A DNA stretch of 64,000 bases, taken from the NCBI GenBank assembly GCA_013146195.2, contig CM028377.1, forward strand, positions 177,856,465 through 177,920,464, written 5' to 3'. Source of the stretch: Codonopsis lanceolata (Eukaryota; Streptophyta; Magnoliopsida; Asterales; Campanulaceae). Of this stretch, positions 54,524-64,000 are shown one piece after another (positions within the stretch are counted from its first letter, which is position 1; the number at the start of each line of letters is the position of its first letter). The position numbers and the translations under genes were made by a program. Under the pieces are notes generated by a model. The model had not been told where the DNA came from and did not search any database. It worked only from the letters and a program-made list of their open reading frames with translations.

Positions 54524-57419
54524 CCTCATGATTCAGTCCCACCTATGACTCAAAATGAAGCTCGAAATCTCACCTAGTCCCTTGGATAAAAGTGAGATCA
54601 ACAATGAGATTTTCAATAAGGAAGAACTTCTCAAGGATAATCAAGATATGCTTCAAGAATTCAATTCCTTTAGAGTAGCCTATGTAAAACTTAAGCCAAG
54701 AACTGCGGAGAAACTTATCGGCTGAGAAATTCCCGATGGCAACAGATTCAAACTCTCAATAGCCGCCAACAAGAAAGTATCAAGCTCCAAAGGAGAAAAC
54801 AAATTCTTTTGACAAAATTGAATGTCTAACTCGAGCTCATCAAAGGACTTAATCTAGAGAAAATTGCCTTGCAAAAGACAATTGACTCCCTCGAATGCCC
54901 AAGGATGCTCTTCAAGAAATCCTTTCAAGCCAAAAATCTAGTATAAAATAATCGATAAATCTGGCATAGGATATTCAGATGAGCCCAGTATGACATTCCC
55001 ATCACTCACAGAGAAAGGTGAATCCTCCGAGACTGCTAATGATATCTCTTTCTCTAAACAGACGTTCGGAAACAAAGGGAAACAAGGCCTTGGTTATTCA
55101 AATGTTCCTTATGTTTACCCCAAAGCTCATAAAGGAAAGCCAAGATGATCGATTCAAATGAGAAACTGAGTAACGGTAGAGAAACTAAAGTCTCCGCCGC
55201 AACAACTTCGCTAAGGCAAAGACTGCCGGGCGGTAGACCTACCAAATCTCTACCGTGACTATCAAGTTTGTCTATGAAATGCAGGCTCCTCGACACTGCA
55301 TTCTGAAAGTAAACTTAAAGGTATTCTACCAAATCCTCCTAAAAGGTAATCAACAGACAAGCCAAAGCTAAGTCTGGTGGTAACCTACCTAGGAAGATTC
55401 AAAAGAAACCAATTAAGTCTACCGTCAACAAGCAAACCGAACCAAGAATGGATGTTAAGAAAAGGATATTCATAATCATCCTCGCCAGTGAAAACACCGA
55501 CGCTCTCTATGGAAGTTTCATTTATGTCATTCTTGCAATTGCCTAGGCCATCCGGCCCTGCATGCCCGCTAAGGTTCACTCCAAAATCTGAGAGACCTAG
55601 TTCTCTCAAGGTTAGCGTACGGGTTCCAAAAGGTTGCTAATCCTTAGGACCCAAAAGAAAATAAAGGGGACCTTGTTTCTTTAAATCTTTTTCGTGAATG
55701 CTTCATGGCTATAGATTCAAAACAAAGACATCCGGTACTGGACAATGGTCGCCAAGACACATGACAGAAATGTAAGTCTACTTACGATATAGTCGAAGCC
55801 AAAGGACCCACTGTTATTTTCGGAGACAATGCAAGAGGAAAAACAATTGGATATGGCTCAATCACTAGAGGAAGTCTCTCCATCAACAAAGTTTCTCTAG
55901 TGAGCGGCTTAAAGCACAATCTTCTGAGCATATCCCAATTCTGCGACAAAGGATTACTATGCCAATTCAACTCCAACCAGTGCCTCATCAAAGATCGTGA
56001 ATCCTGCTCTACAATACTGACCGGCAATAGACAAGGAAACGTCTATGTCGTGGACTTAAATCTTCTAGGGAGATTCTCAAGCCTTTGCCTAGTAGCTAAC
56101 AACGCTCGTGACAACAGCTTGGCTATGGCACAAGCCGCCTCTCACCTCAACTTCAAGCACCTCTCCAAGCTCTCCAAAGATGGGCTTGTCAAAGGTCTAC
56201 CTACGGTGTCACCGACCATGACGGTTGTAAAGCTTGCCAACTAGGAAAACTTTCCAAGTCTTCCTTCAAAAGAAAGTCTGTCTTGTCAACAAACAGACCT
56301 CTTCAACTTCTGCATATGGATCTCTTTGGACCAATCACAACAGTCAGTATTTCTGGAGACAAGTATACACTTGTAGTAGTTGACGACTACTCTAGGTTCA
56401 CCTGGATTGAAACAATGACTTCAAAAGATGAGACATATGATCTAGTCACCGTACTTTTCTGAAGACTTCAAACTCAAAAGCTTGAAGACATTAGTGACAT
56501 AAGATCAGACAATGGCACCGAATTCAAGAACAACGGTGTATAAAGATACCGTGATGACCACGGATCGCCACAACTTCTCTGCCGAACTCCTCAACAAAAT
56601 GGTGTAGCCGAACGAAGAACGTAACACCGATTGAAGCAAAGAAGAACAATGGCGTAGCAAAACTTCCAAAGTATCGTAAGTCCAACTCGCATGTTTTACC
56701 CAAAACAGATCCCTGGTAAACAAGTTTCATAACAAAACTCCATATGAAATATGGAGAGGAAGAGCCCCAAACATAGGATTTCTTAAAATCTTCGGCTGTA
56801 AATGTTTTATTCTTCATAATGGAAAAGAATATAGAGGAAAATTTGATGCAAAATCAGACGAAGGAATTTTTCTGGGGTATTCCAAACATTCAAAAGCATT
56901 TCGCATTTTCAGTAAAACTCATTTAAAAATTTTAGAATCTGTGCATGTTTCTTTTGATGAATATGACTTGTTAGAGCCTAGAAAGGCTCCGAATGTTGCT
57001 AATGATTCTGATAATGATGAGACAGGTACAAATACAACATCTACTTCCACTCCTCTTCAGAATCCTGCAACTGCAGACCCTTCCTGTACCGCTAACCCGT
57101 CACCGGCAGACTTCAACTCTGCCGATGCCAATTCCAACTCTTCTGTTGACCCAGAACCCATCTCTTCTGTCTTACCCCAAACACCTTTGCAGATCACTCA
57201 TCCTTCTTGTTCACCAGAAAATGAAAGTTTCAAGAGCCTATCTCTTCTGAACCAGATTTTGGTGAATCTCCTCAACCTACTCCAGAATTCTTAAGGGAAG
57301 AACCCACCAGAAGTGATCTTCCTCCAACCATTATTGAAACAAGAGATCATCCTATTTCTCAAGTCATCGGAGATCTCAACACAGGAGTTCGTACAAGGAA
57401 TAGAGTTCGAGAAGAGACT
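54524..57419 (+). pseudogene. SIRE-like gag C-terminus, protease, integrase (second copy)
   Basis: 54524 onward repeats the region from about 52350 (PPTYDS/PPMTQ area). Degenerate protease site at 55732-55770 (WT-x-NG, SRHMTE-like). A better preserved frame at 55900-56240 has SGLKHNLLSISQFCDKGLLC, then integrase: HLNFKHLSKLSKDGLV, a CxxC (about 56222), HMDLFGP (56310), IRSDNGTEFKN (56496), and GKFDAKSDEGIFLGYS (about 56838). A linker rich in Ser/Pro/Thr (56941-57290) follows. Several frameshifts. Confidence 0.8.
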
Positions 57420-58979
57420 ATGTTTGCATATGCATTCGTATCTGAACTCGAGCCAAAGAAGATTGATGAAGCTATTAGAGATCATAACTGGATTGAAGCT
57501 ATGCAAGAAGAGCTGAACCAGTTTGAAAGATGCAAGGTGTGGAGCTTAGTTCAAAGGCCGACTGATCATCTAGTTATCGGCACCAAATGGGTTTTCAGAA
57601 ACAAAAGAGATGAAGATGGAAATGTCACCAGAAACAAAGCTAGACTGGTTGCTCAAGGCTACCGACAGGAAGAAGGGATTGACTTCGATGAAACATTTGC
57701 TCATGTTGCTAGATTAGAGGCAATCAGACTCTTTCTAGCCTATGCGTCATTCATGGACTTCAAAGTGTATCAGATGGATGTGAAGAGTGCCTTTCTGAAT
57801 GGTGATCTTCAAGAAACGGTATACGTTGAACAACCTCCAGGATTTGTCATTCAAGACAAACTGGATCATGTCTACCGACTCAAGAAAGCTCTCTATGGCC
57901 TAAAGCAAGCTCCCAGAGCTTGGTATGAAACTCTATCCAAGTTCTTAATAGAACAAGGATTCATGAGAGGAAGGATAGACACTACTCTGTTCATCCTCAA
58001 GCACAAAGGTCATACTCTTCTGGTACAAATTTATGTGGATGACATCATCTTTGGATCAACTAACCAAAGCCTGTGCAAGAGATTCGAGAAGCTGATGCAA
58101 AGCAAGTTCGAGATGAGTATGATGGGTGAACTTACCTACTTTCTAGGACTGCAGATTCAACAGACTTCCGACGAAATCTTCATCAGCCAAACCAAATATG
58201 CAAAGGATCTAATCAAGAAATTTGGTCTTGATTCATCTAAAGGATTTGAGACTCCAATGTCTACCGACTGCCATCTTGATAAAGATGAAAAGGGAAAGCA
58301 AGAGAACATGACCAAGTACCGAGGAATCATAGGTTCACTTCTTTACCTTACTGCCAGTAGACCTGACATTATGTTTGTTGTTTGTGTTTGTGCAAAATTT
58401 CAGGCAGATCCAAAGGAATCACATTTGCTTGCTGCCAAACGTATCATCAGATATGTTTCAACAACAACAAATCTAGGCATCTGATATTCCAAACGCAACA
58501 ACTTCGATCTAGTTGGATACTCAGATGCAGATTATGCAGCTTGCAAAGTGAGTAGAAGAAGCACCAGTGGGACTTGTCAATTCCTTGGAAATGGACTTGT
58601 CTCTTGGTCTTGCAAGAAACAAGGATCGGTTGCAAACTCAACCACAGAGGCAGAATACATTGTTGCCAGCAGCTGTTGCTCTCAACTTCTATGGATCAAG
58701 CAACAACTAGTGGACTACAACATCAAGACTGCAAATTGTCCAATTATGTGTGACAACACATCAACGATTTCAGTCTCCAAAAATCCAGTGATGCACTCGA
58801 AGACAAAGCACATTGATATCCGTTATCACTTCCTCAAAGATCATGTGGAGAAAGGTAACATCAGTCTGGAATATGTTCCAACTGAGCATCAATTGGCTGA
58901 CATTCTCACAAAGCCACTGGATGCCATCAGGTTTGCTTATTTAAGGAGAAATCTTGGTATGATTGATCCTATTGCTTAA
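57420..58979 (+). pseudogene. Copia reverse transcriptase and RNase H, one nonsense codon
   Basis: One continuous frame of 519 codons broken only by TGA at 58482-58484, where copia proteins have Trp before Y-(S)-K. RT motifs: KWVFRNKRDEDG, KARLVAQGY, VYQMDVKSAFLNGDL, YGLKQAPRAWYE and catalytic YVDD at 58032-58043. RNase H: GYSDADYA, TTEAEYI, MCDNTSTI, TKHIDIRYHF and the end ADILTKPLD. This block is far better preserved than the sequence before it. Confidence 0.9.
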
Positions 58980-59194
58980 TTTCAAAGTTTTAATATTTTT
59001 CTTTCATACCGGTAGACTTAGTTTTAGACTGACCGGAAGACGTAATTTTCCCTTTAGCGGAAGACTTAAGGTTAGTATCTTTACTTAGTCTATTTTAATT
59101 AAAGAGGTTTCTAAAGCAATAAAGGGGGTCAAGGATAAAAATTGGTACTTAGAAAATATCTTAAGTTCCCGCTTTTGCGCTAAAATTTTTTCTC
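58980..59194. other. Spacer between pol and third gene
   Basis: Contains ACCGG(T/A)AGAC(T/G)TA words (59010-59075) related to the GTAGAC array at 18911. No coding. Confidence 0.5.
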
Positions 59195-59340
59195 TTTAAA
59201 TAGACCTTGAACCGCCCTTTCCAAAACTTTACGAAACCCCTTTGTCTAAAATATTTCTCTCTCTATTCAAACTCTCTCTATCTGTGCAACTGCTCTCTTC
59301 GTTCCCAAAATCTTCTCGTTTCTTCTTCTCATCAACATCA
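59195..59340 (+). promoter_or_regulatory. Putative internal promoter and CT-rich leader of the third gene
   Basis: TTTAAATAG (59195-59203) is a TATA-like box about 140 bp before ATG at 59341. It is followed by a CT-rich leader (TTTCTCTCTCTATTC) and CATCAACATCAATG at the start: the layout of a plant gene promoter and 5' leader. Confidence 0.45.
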
Positions 59341-62300
59341 ATGGTATGTTCTTCTCTACTCTACTACTTGAAATTTATCGTTTATTGTTTCGCATTTCAT
59401 TTCATAACCTAAATTGTTTTGGAATACAAACGGTCACTTTCGAGTTTCTAACAGTATTCGCCATTGTTGTTCTTCAAAACCTAAAAACTAACAGTCGTTT
59501 ATATGCTTTGAAATGCTTACTCTCTTGAAAAACTTCTGTTAAATGTTTCTCTGGTTTGCTTACTCTAAACATTCTAGGGTTTCAAGTCTTCTTTTCAATA
59601 TTTTCAATAATCTCAGAAAAACTTGAAATCTCTGCTTGTTTAGCTCTTGAGGTAAAAAGCCATAATTTTTTATTGCATTTCTTTCACGGCAAAATCATCT
59701 AAATCCAAGCATGACAGCAGAAAGGTGCTAGACCCAGAAACTGACATTCCTCCAAGTTTGATGTCAACCTTCCGGGATATCCTACTTTTCTCGTTGCTCA
59801 TGACGTCATCGTAGCCCTGGACCCGAAACTCTATATATCCGGGATGTGCATTGACCTCCAATCAGTCTGCATTATAGCCGCCGGAGTCAAGGCATGCGAC
59901 GACATGAATGCCTCTGGAATTCTTCCACTCTTCTGCCTCAACGACAAAGACTACAACATTTTCCTGGCTGAAGAGTTCTACCAAAGGATGGAGCTCAAAA
60001 ACAAAAACGCTCTGCGTGGATGGATTAGAGGCCGTCCTATTTCCATCACCGCTAAGACCATCTCCACCATTATTGGTGTGCATTTCGGTGGTGCACTTGA
60101 ATCAACCATTAGTGAGGCTGATCATGCCTGGGAAGCAATGAGGGGAGTTAATACTCCAAGAGAACCACAAGGGAAGATGCTGAGGAATCTCTTCCCGTTG
60201 GACGTTTACTGCACAAGCCACCTTATTGACAAGGGGCTTCTGTTCAAAAGTGGTGCACATGATATGTTCACGGCACAGCAACTTAACCTTACAAGTGCCG
60301 TCTACCTTCAAACCCGTCTCAATTACGGCGCCATCATTTTCAACGAATTGACACAGTGGGCGGCCAGAGTCAAGAACAACCCCACCTGCAAACGCCCATT
60401 CGTCAGATTGATCAACGCTCTCCTATGAGACACTGAGGAAGTCAACTCTTCCTTAAAGGAAGATGAGCTTATATTGGTGTCCAAGGACAAACAGATGACA
60501 GCTTCATTCTTCAACAAATATACTGAGTACGAAAACAAGTGAAGGCTGCAGAAAGGTCTTCCGCCCGTCTCTATCAACAAGGTTGCTAAGCCACTACCGA
60601 TCATAGTGACTCGCTTCAACATGGAAGCATATGACGCGGCCAGCCAGACCTTCAAGAAGGCTTCTGCAAAATTTGATGAACAAGTTGCGAAGTCCCTCCA
60701 TCAACAAGCCAAAGATATGGCTGATAAGGCAGAGCAACTCTTACGAGCCAAGCAGAAAGCCAAGGGCAAAAAGGCCAGGCCGGAAGAAGAGGTAGCTACT
60801 GAGGAGCAACAGGCGAAATGGATTAGAAAGGAGATGAAGGAAGGCGAAAAGGACAAGACTCCAGCCCAACCAACTCCATCACCTTTACCAGCCCAACCTT
60901 CACCAGACCAACCATCCTCTCAAGCTCAACCAACCTCATCTTCCCAGCCTTCTTCTAAAACCAAACGACCACCCTCACCCTCACCTGCACCCACTCCTAA
61001 ACCAAAACGTAGAAGACTTCGTAAAACCTTTGCAGACCAGCCACCAGCAGACATTCCCGCCTCTACCGATGAAGCAGCTGAGTCCCCCATTCAGCTGCTA
61101 AGGAAGAAAAAGAGGTCTGCCGGTACCGAGCCTTCTACCGCCAGCCAACCATCTACCGTTAACCAACCATCTACCGACACACAACCCTCTACCGGCACCC
61201 AACCATCTACCGCCACATCAAGCCAACCTATTCCTCCTGAGTCATCTACTGAGAGGAACTCACCCCCTCCGGAGGAGTCTATCCTTCAGGAGGAGCCTCA
61301 CAAACAGGAGGAGCCTACCCAGACCCCAACACCTCCTCCTTCACCATTTAACTACTCTCCAAACCCATCTACTCCCATCTCACCTCCTCCTACTCAAACT
61401 ACATCATCCACACCATCACAAACAACCCAAATCCCTCCTACTAAGCCAATAGACTCTGCCGCTGCCAAATTTCTCTTTGAGCTTTCCTCAGTGGCAGATC
61501 TATTCTCTTCTGATCAACCACAACCTCCACCTCTCCTTCGTAACCCAAATCCCTCTTCTATCCTGCCCCTCTTTCTGGTTCTCCACTGAACCTTTACTCG
61601 AATCCTCAATTGTCAGTGAAAATTCTGACACTGACATTGAGCTAGATTCCCCTCCAACCCCTCCTCCTCCTCCCCCTCCACCTCAAACCATCTCCTCCTC
61701 TACCAACACCATACCAACCCAGGACTCAACCTCTTCCGACTCCATCACTCCACCTCTCCAACAGCCCTTTCGACCCTCGTCTCCTGGAGCTACCTCCTCT
61801 GCCGCTCATGTTCACATTGGCCAGGAACCATCTTCCTCTCTGCCGGCCAATGCTGAAATTCTGTCAAGGCTGGACGCCATCTATGAACGGCTAGGCGCAC
61901 TCATTAGCATATCTACCGCTGAAATCGCCACTGCCGCGTCCAAAGCCAATGACCGCACTACTGCTCTTCTCCGGCAATTCCAAGATGATGTATGGACGCG
62001 TTTTGGACAGATGAGACACGAGTTCACGGACGTCAAGATCAACGTCGAAGCACAACGCGACGAATGCGTCCGGCTCTGCTCGTCCCTCTTCTACGAGCTG
62101 TTCCATGCCATCACACTGCATATCGGCAACAACCGCCCTCCTGTCCTCGAGCTCAACAATATAGCTTGCGACTCTGCTCATAACGTCATAAATGCTCATC
62201 GTGATCGTGATCTGGCCATCACGGAGGAGAAACAAATGATATCTATCAACCGAATACTGATGGAAGAGAACAGGCGTCTTCATGAAGAACTCGACTACCG

Positions 62301-62424
62301 CTCTCGTTCCACCAGACCTCCCACAGATGCCAATGACGAGTACGTATGAAGAATGGAAGAGCTAGAGAGACAGCGTAAGGAGAAGGAAGCAGCAGACAAA
62401 GGAAAAGGGAAACGACCTTGGTAA
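59341..62424 (+). pseudogene. Third ORF of the SIRE-like element (env-like position)
   Basis: ATG at 59341 is followed at once by GTATGTTC, a donor. The intron would run to 59688, where the acceptor AG now reads CG; joining gives MAKSSKSK. Then come a frameshift near 59755, an N-terminal domain (59800-60600) with FCLNDKDYNIFLAEEFYQRM, IRGRPISITAKTISTIIGVH and NTPREPQGKMLRNLFP, a Lys/Glu helix (60650-60860), a Pro/Ser/Thr-rich middle with PST-x-x-Q repeats (61130-61225), a frame change near 61560-61590, and a C-terminal helix-rich part (61840-62424). Stops: 60426, near 60540, 62347. The position after pol and the Pro-rich plus helical C-terminus resemble the extra ORF of SIRE1; the N-terminal domain resembles the 'putative plant transposon protein' family. 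No clear membrane segment, so an envelope role is not supported. Confidence 0.6.
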
Positions 62425-62810
62425 ATTATGTATCTGTTTTTCCCTTAACCTTTGTACTTATCCTATCTTTTGAAAACTCTGTAAACATTAAACATCTTGT
62501 TTATAATACAGAAGGTTATATGCTTTTCAAAATTTACTTTTGTTTAAATTCTTGTTATTTCATTTTCTATATCTGCTTAGAATTTAAACACTCAGTTTAA
62601 ATTTATTTGAACTGTTTTGCTACTAATATGTGTGCTGTTCTATGATTTCCTTATCTTTTTAAGCTCTTAGATTAGTCTTTACACTTGAGGTGCTCTACTG
62701 TTTGATAAAGGCATGTCTTCCGTTATTAAATGAATAAAACTCTTAGTCATGCTATTATCTATCACATAGTCGGTTATAGGCCTCATTTGTAGTAATGATG
62801 ACCAGATATA
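62425..62810. other. 3' untranslated part of the SIRE-like element
   Basis: AT-rich, no coding structure; leads into the polypurine tract. Confidence 0.5.
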
Positions 62811-62823
62811 AATAGGAGGAGAT
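62811..62823 (+). promoter_or_regulatory. Polypurine tract of the SIRE-like element
   Basis: AATAGGAGGAGAT immediately before TGTTGATTC. Confidence 0.7.
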
Positions 62824-62905
62824 TGTTGATTCTTATTGTATTAGATTTATATCTGCTCATACATTACACTAGTTTTATACTTCAGTGGCTAATCGGGCTG
62901 CGTAT
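62824..62905 (+). mobile_element. Truncated 3' LTR (about 80 bp)
   Basis: TGTTGATTCTTATTGTATTAG matches the start of the LTR at 49964, but after ~80-90 bp the sequence becomes coding for the third-ORF family. The rest of the LTR is absent. Confidence 0.55.
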
Positions 62906-64000
62906 CGATTAACGAGTTTGGGATTCTACCGCTCTTTTGTCTACATGACAAAGACTACAACATCCTCCTCGCTGAAGAATTCTACCAGCGAATGGTTATC
63001 AACCCCAAGACTCCGTCTGTAATGCGTGGATAGATTCGAGGACGACCCATCTCCCTCTCTGCCAAAGTGATATCCAGAATCATTGGGGTTCACTACGGCG
63101 GAAATACTGAGCTATCCATTGTTGAGGCTGACAGAGCCTGGGAAGTAATGAGGGGACCAAACACTCCAAGGGAACCTCAAGGAAAAATGTTGAGGAACAT
63201 GTTTCCCTGGGATGTCTACTGTTCTAGTCATCTGCTGGACAAATCTTTGTTGTTCAAGAACGAAGCTCACGACAACTTCACGACTCAACAACTCAATCTT
63301 ACAAGCGCCGTCTACTTAAAGATTCACCTCAACTACAACACAATCATCTTCAACGAGCTTCGCAACTACGTTGAAAATGGGAAGGAGAGCCCCAACCTTA
63401 AAAGGCCCTTTGTCCGGCTCATCAACACCCTGCTAAGGAATACGTCTGAGGTCAACTCTATCGTTAAAGAGAATGAGCTCATCACAGTGGCCAAAGATAA
63501 GCAGATGACGGCTACCTTTTTCAAAAAATACATGGACTATGAAAACAAGAGAAGGCAGCAACGAGGGCTACCACATATCTCTATTGAAAAAGTGGCCAAA
63601 CCCTCGCCAATGGTTGTTACACGTTTCAACATGGACGCGTATGATGCTGCTAGCAAAGGCTTTCGTTCTGTAGCGACAAAATGGGGAAAAGGAGACCCTA
63701 CCATTGCTCATGACATTCTACGAGAAGCCAAAGATCTGGCTGCTGAGTCTGAGCGTCTGTTGAGACAGAAGGACGAGGCTCAAGCAAAAAAGGCAAGGCA
63801 GGAAGAAGATGCTGAAAAACTTCAGGCCAAATGGATTCGGCAGGAACTGAAGGTCGGTAGACGTGACAAGTCTACTGGCAGCTCCTCTGCCGCTGCTGGT
63901 CAATCATCCACTCCCCAGCCATCTAACCCTGAACCAACAACCTCCACTCCCTAGCCATCTAACCCTGAACCAACAACCTCTACTCCCCAGCCATCCCAAA
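62906..64000 (+). pseudogene. Second third-ORF copy, N-terminally truncated, runs off window
   Basis: Open from GILPLFCLHDKDYN (about 62920), homologous to 59925 onward. TAG at 63031-63033 stands where the first copy has Trp (W-I-RGRP). From 63067 it is open for 295 codons: SRIIGVHYGG, NTPREPQGKMLRNMFPWDVY, RPFVRLINTLL, a helical Lys/Glu-rich part, and a Ser/Pro/Thr tail. TAG at 63952 replaces Gln in a 36-bp repeat. It lacks the first ~90 codons seen in the first copy and differs enough in sequence to come from another element, not a recent tandem copy. Confidence 0.65.
63916..63990. repeat. 36-bp tandem repeat in the Pro-rich tail
   Basis: Units 63916-63951 and 63952-63987 encode (Q/stop)PSNPEPTTSTP, with the start of a third unit at 63988. 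Confidence 0.85.

Noticed and set aside
59341..62424. Retroviral-type envelope protein
   Set aside because: No signal peptide, cleavage site or clear membrane span is visible; only position and Pro-rich/helical layout are env-like.

Overview
This window is eukaryotic nuclear DNA from a flowering plant, almost certainly a eudicot. The evidence is AT-rich intergenic sequence, GT-AG introns, Stowaway, hAT and Mutator-type (MULE) elements, Ty1/copia and Ty3/gypsy retroelements of plant lineages, and a plant-specific chloroplast-protein gene. The species cannot be read from the sequence. It is draft assembly: two runs of exactly 100 N (28397-28496, 54424-54523) are scaffold gaps of unknown size. 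Nearly everything is transposon-derived. The only intact host genes I can support are two nearly identical two-exon genes resembling CHLOROPLAST VESICULATION (CV), at 9070-10227 and 32488-33635.

Layout. 0.4-3.8 kb: hAT-like fragment, decayed MULE transposase 3' end, an antisense GRF zinc-finger relic. 4.5-8.4 kb: Stowaway MITE, then a cluster of terminal-inverted-repeat elements filled with short CpG-containing palindromic repeats. 8457-14742: copy 1 of a direct duplication carrying CV copy 1, a 1.46-kb MULE with a perfect 9-bp target duplication, a small MITE and a palindrome array. 14.7-20.5 kb: the main cluster of palindrome-array elements, one nested in another, one carrying a LEA_2/NHL-like exon. 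20.5-22 kb: Stowaway and hAT MITEs. 22.3-27.6 kb: gypsy-like LTR and long non-coding retroelement leader. 27.7-31.9 kb: broken copia element ending in a 486-bp LTR. 31884-40760: copy 2 of the duplication, with CV copy 2 and a 2.66-kb deletion-derivative gypsy element inside its MULE. 40.8-41.8 kb: a probable gene-capture element with a PAM2-protein exon and an LRR fragment. 41.8-50 kb: a Tat-type gypsy element on the minus strand with a large plus-strand antisense ORF. 50-64 kb: a SIRE/Maximus-like copia element with gag, pol and a third gene, and a second partial copy of that third gene fused to a truncated LTR.

The most interesting pattern is a family of about 980-bp elements (6264-7244 and 16400-17379 are 981 and 980 bp) flanked by 9-bp target duplications. 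They contain arrays of self-complementary CpG words such as TGCACCGCGGTGCA plus a conserved ~300-bp module. Related elements with the same architecture have picked up host exons. A second theme is that both large retroelements carry an additional gene with host-like structure (TATA box, CT-rich leader, introns). The duplication gives a dated series: MULE insertion, then duplication, then gypsy insertion in copy 2 only. A false duplication from merged haplotypes cannot be excluded because an assembly gap lies between the copies.
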